Shown in pieces: positions 6,340 through 8,349 of a stretch of 8,349 bases of DNA. The notes below the pieces were generated by a model. It searched no databases, was not told where the DNA came from, and was given only the letters and a program-made list of their open reading frames with translations. The stretch's first letter is position 1; every line of letters begins with the position of its first letter. Position numbers and translations under genes: made by a program. This stretch comes from Deltaproteobacteria bacterium (GTDB lineage: Bacteria; Desulfobacterota; DSM-4660; Desulfatiglandales; HGW-15): the NCBI GenBank assembly GCA_019308525.1, contig JAFDIC010000156.1, positions 1 to 8,349 on the forward strand, read 5' to 3'.

Positions 6340-7029
6340 ATGGAGGTAACTTGCGATAAATGTGAGGGCAGGTTTAAAGTGCCCGACGAGAAGCTCCCAA
6401 AGGGACAAAAGGTGAGGATAGGTTGTCCAAGGTGCAAGAACAAGATCCTCCTCGACACTTCCCGGGCTTCGGGAGATGTGCAAACCTCTTCAGGGGATGA
6501 AGGGAAGGCCAAAAGCGGGTCGTCCGGGCAGAGTCGCAATGAAGGTTACGGGTATGAGGAATACACCGAAGACAAGGACCTGGACTTTTTCGAGGGGGAT
6601 ACGAAGCTTGCCCTGGTGATGACGGAAGCCGGTGAGGACTCCGAAAAGATAAAGAGAGCCGTGGAGAAGCTGGGATACCGCTTTGTCTCCACGCCCGGCA
6701 CGAGGGACGCCATAGGAAAGATGCGTTTTCACCATTTTGACCTTGTCATCCTGAGCGAAGGTTTTGACGGGCATGGACTGAAGAATAGTCCGGTGATGAA
6801 TTACCTGAACCGCCTCAGTATGTCGGTTCGCCGCAGAATATTCCTGGCCCTGATCAGCGATGAATTCAAGACCCTTGATAGTATGATGGCTTATGCCATG
6901 AGTGCAAACGTCGTAATAAACAGCAAAGACATAGATCGGGTACAGGCGATTTTGAGAAAGGCAACCCTGGACCACGAGAGATTCTACAAGGTTTTTATGG
7001 ATACATTGGTGGAGGTTGGAAAGGCCTAG
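6340..7029 (+). CDS. Zinc-ribbon protein with pseudo-receiver-like domain, in the pil group
   Basis: A 229-residue protein of unknown function. Residues 1-38 form an MJ0042-type zinc ribbon, with Cys5, Cys8, Cys29 and Cys32 and the family's FKVPDEKLPKG segment between the pairs. Residues 40-87 are a polar, acidic linker (SSGQSRNEGYGYEEYTEDKD). Residues 88-210 resemble a CheY-like receiver: a beta strand KLALVMTEAG, an alternating alpha/beta pattern, then FDLVILSEGFDG at 133-144, where a receiver would have its phosphoacceptor Asp after DLVIL. That position is Ser138, so phosphorylation seems lost. The gene starts 29 bp after the second ATPase with GGGAGGG upstream, so it is probably co-transcribed. 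I infer a regulator or adaptor for the retraction motors; no direct evidence shows this. Confidence 0.8.
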   Translation: MEVTCDKCEGRFKVPDEKLPKGQKVRIGCPRCKNKILLDTSRASGDVQTSSGDEGKAKSGSSGQSRNEGYGYEEYTEDKDLDFFEGDTKLALVMTEAGEDSEKIKRAVEKLGYRFVSTPGTRDAIGKMRFHHFDLVILSEGFDGHGLKNSPVMNYLNRLSMSVRRRIFLALISDEFKTLDSMMAYAMSANVVINSKDIDRVQAILRKATLDHERFYKVFMDTLVEVGKA

Positions 7030-7061
7030 GTCTACGTCGCTGGTTGTTCAAGAAACCCCAT

Positions 7062-8114
7062 CTAGTACGCCCCCCTGGAATCGATACTGCAGTCAAGTAC
7101 CTTCCCCCCTCTTACAGTGGCAAGCGTCCTATCCCATGTGTCTCTCAAATCCATGATATTTTCCATTTCGCCAATCGCCCAGACAGCGCCACCTGCCCCG
7201 GCACCTGCAAACCTGGCCCCGCATCCCATTTTCTCGGCTTGGCTGATAAGTCTCCTGGTGAGGGGCGTAAGGGAGTCCGGGGTAATTTGTCTCCGAATGG
7301 CCATCTCCATCCTCATGATGTGGCCTGCGGCTTTCCAGTCCATCATTTCCAAGGCGTCGGCAAATTCCTTGCACAGGTGGTTCACCCTAATCCAGCCCTT
7401 TCTGGTTCGTCCGTCCAGGAATTCTTTGATCCATTTTCGATTTGTCCTCCGGGAGACATGGCTCTTTCCACTGTAGGCTACCAGGATATGCCTGGCCAGT
7501 TCCTTTGTGCCTTGGCCTCTAAGCAGGGCCTGTCTCTTGAAAGGAACCCTTGTGGATCCGTAGGACCAGGTCCAGAGGTTGACTCCACCGTATAGGGCAG
7601 CGCCCTGATCCTGCATGCCGCACTTCCCGTCTCCCATGGCGTCTTCAAGGTGATAGGCAAGGTGAAGGATTTCTCTTGAAGACCGTTTTTTCTGGTTCGC
7701 CAGGTAGTCCAATCTGCACAGGGCCTTGATAAGTGCAACGAGTGCCGTGCTCGATCCCCCGAGCCCTGATTTTGGCGGGGAATCGGACTTTATGTGAACC
7801 TCCAGACCATGATAACCGAAATACACCACAGCGGCAAAAAAGATGTTGAAAGGAGAGGTAAGCCTGAGGCCCTGAAAGGGATATTCCTCGCTCGCAGCAA
7901 ATCCTTGAGAAACAACCTTTACCCTTCCTTTCTTATGGGGCGACAGGGTTATCCATGTCCTCAGGTTTAGGGCGATATTGAGGGTGACCGGTTTGACATG
8001 TTCGAAGGGCAGGGCCAAGGACTTTATGTCCCATGTGCCTCCAGAATCGATCCTGCATGGGGCGGAGGCCTCAATGCTTCGGTCCTCGAGTATTTCCCTG
8101 GCAGATCTAGGCAT
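7062..8114 (-). CDS. GHMP family sugar kinase (HddA/galactokinase-like)
   Basis: A 350-residue kinase of the GHMP superfamily, which phosphorylates sugars or isoprenoid precursors using ATP. Motif 1 is SAPCRIDSGGTWDI (residues 17-30). Motif 2, the ATP phosphate-binding loop, is PPKSGLGGSSTAL (113-125). CGMQDQGAALYGGVN (165-179) holds the probable catalytic Asp169, as in the heptose-7-phosphate kinase HddA and fucokinase branch. Motif 3 is GARFAGAGAGGAVWA (299-313). The protein looks complete and active, with an unknown substrate; a role in nucleotide-sugar or surface polysaccharide synthesis is inference. No good ribosome binding site precedes any start. I prefer ATG 8114 over TTG 8153, because the extra 13 residues come from a repetitive CAGGAATC stretch. 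It converges on the zinc-ribbon gene with 32 bp between the stops, and no terminator hairpin is evident there. Confidence 0.88.
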   Translation of the reverse strand: MPRSAREILEDRSIEASAPCRIDSGGTWDIKSLALPFEHVKPVTLNIALNLRTWITLSPHKKGRVKVVSQGFAASEEYPFQGLRLTSPFNIFFAAVVYFGYHGLEVHIKSDSPPKSGLGGSSTALVALIKALCRLDYLANQKKRSSREILHLAYHLEDAMGDGKCGMQDQGAALYGGVNLWTWSYGSTRVPFKRQALLRGQGTKELARHILVAYSGKSHVSRRTNRKWIKEFLDGRTRKGWIRVNHLCKEFADALEMMDWKAAGHIMRMEMAIRRQITPDSLTPLTRRLISQAEKMGCGARFAGAGAGGAVWAIGEMENIMDLRDTWDRTLATVRGGKVLDCSIDSRGAY

Positions 8115-8121
8115 GCGGAAA

Positions 8122-8171
8122 CAGGAATCAAAACAGGGTTCAGGAATCGGCAAACAGGAAACAATCCTGTT
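8122..8171. repeat. Degenerate CAGGAATC repeats and small hairpin upstream of the kinase
   Basis: CAGGAATC occurs at 8122-8129 and 8141-8148, with related CAGGG and CAGGAA copies between and after. AACAGGA (8153-8159) pairs perfectly with TCCTGTT (8165-8171) around five bases. The stretch directly abuts the chosen start of the GHMP kinase and supplies the whole sequence of its alternative N-terminal extension. Confidence 0.5.
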
Positions 8172-8208
8172 GTAAGCGCAAGTTCTTCACGGCACGCGCC
8201 ATGGTGAT

Positions 8209-8226
8209 GAGACCTTTGCAAAACTC
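8209..8226. mobile_element. Possible insertion-sequence terminal inverted repeat
   Basis: GAGACCTTTGCAAAACTC resembles, from memory, the terminal repeats of some IS5-family insertion sequences, which begin GAGRCCTTTGCA. The minus-strand ORF entering from the window edge has its stop codon inside this motif, as transposase genes often end next to an IS terminus. The other end of any element lies outside the window and no target duplication can be checked, so this is a tentative call. Confidence 0.3.
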
Positions 8227-8349
8227 ATTTTGGGGACGGCAACAGGGTTGCCTTACTCCAAGACTTGGTGAAACTGGCCAATTTCTCAAAGTTCGTTACG
8301 TCCTTCCGTTCGTCCATCAGTAATTCTTGAAAGGTTGTGCAAGACTCTC
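8225..8349 (-). CDS. C-terminal fragment of unidentified ORF (cut by window end)
   Basis: On the minus strand an open frame enters from the window edge and ends at TGA (8225-8227), giving 40 residues that include TTFQELLMDERKDVTNFEKL and end SKATLLPSPK. I do not recognise it. It could be the tail of a transposase belonging to the possible IS end, a small gene starting at the internal Met (8317), or chance. The stretch is open to the edge with no earlier stop in this frame. Confidence 0.3.
   Translation of the reverse strand, partial: ESCTTFQELLMDERKDVTNFEKLASFTKSWSKATLLPSPK

Noticed and set aside
7030..7061. Terminator between the convergent zinc-ribbon and GHMP kinase genes
   Set aside because: Expected by context, but no GC-rich hairpin followed by a T run is visible on either strand.
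7044..7595. 183-residue plus-strand frame
   Set aside because: It lies opposite the GHMP kinase motifs 2 and 3 and has no recognisable domain.

Overview
This window looks like a chromosomal stretch of a deltaproteobacterium (Desulfobacterota). The reasons are a moderately GC-rich sequence with heavy use of AGG/AGA arginine codons, type IV pilus retraction ATPases, a histone-deacetylase-family enzyme next to an acetyltransferase, a GHMP sugar kinase, and degenerate low-complexity spacers. The assignment is inference from gene content; no ribosomal RNA or other phylogenetic marker is present.

Layout. (1) Positions 1-317, minus strand: N-terminal part of malate dehydrogenase, cut by the window edge. 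(2) Positions 318-1016: non-coding, repeat-rich spacer. It holds a 185-bp inverted-repeat element with an internal hairpin, then pyrimidine-rich sequence ending in a 40-bp tandem array of about 3.2 copies. (3) Positions 1017-1334, minus strand: small double zinc-ribbon protein. (4) Positions 1335-1814: spacer with a few small inverted repeats. (5) Positions 1815-3651, plus strand: HDAC-family deacetylase followed by a GNAT acetyltransferase with an unusual basic N-terminal extension. (6) Positions 3652-4008: leader region with a good sigma70-like promoter, a 12-bp palindrome near the expected transcription start, and two nested inverted repeats. (7) Positions 4009-7029, plus strand: probable operon of pilT, a possible 14-codon ORF, a second PilT-family ATPase and a zinc-ribbon protein with a pseudo-receiver-like domain. 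(8) Positions 7062-8114, minus strand: GHMP-family sugar kinase. (9) Positions 8115-8349: short repeats, a sequence resembling an insertion-sequence end, and the tail of an unidentified minus-strand ORF.

How the genes fit together. The pil group encodes two cytoplasmic hexameric ATPases of the pilus retraction class. The first has every canonical PilT motif. The second keeps all nucleotide-site motifs but has lost the PilT AIRNLIREGK signature, as PilU-type accessory motors have. The third gene has an N-terminal MJ0042-type zinc ribbon and a C-terminal region resembling a response-regulator receiver without its phosphoacceptor aspartate, so it may be a regulator or adaptor of the motors. The deacetylase and acetyltransferase could act in opposite directions on the same class of substrate. 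The strongest leads are the three-gene retraction module with its possible translationally coupled mini-ORF, and the structured pilT leader. I see no defence system, CRISPR array, tRNA or rRNA.
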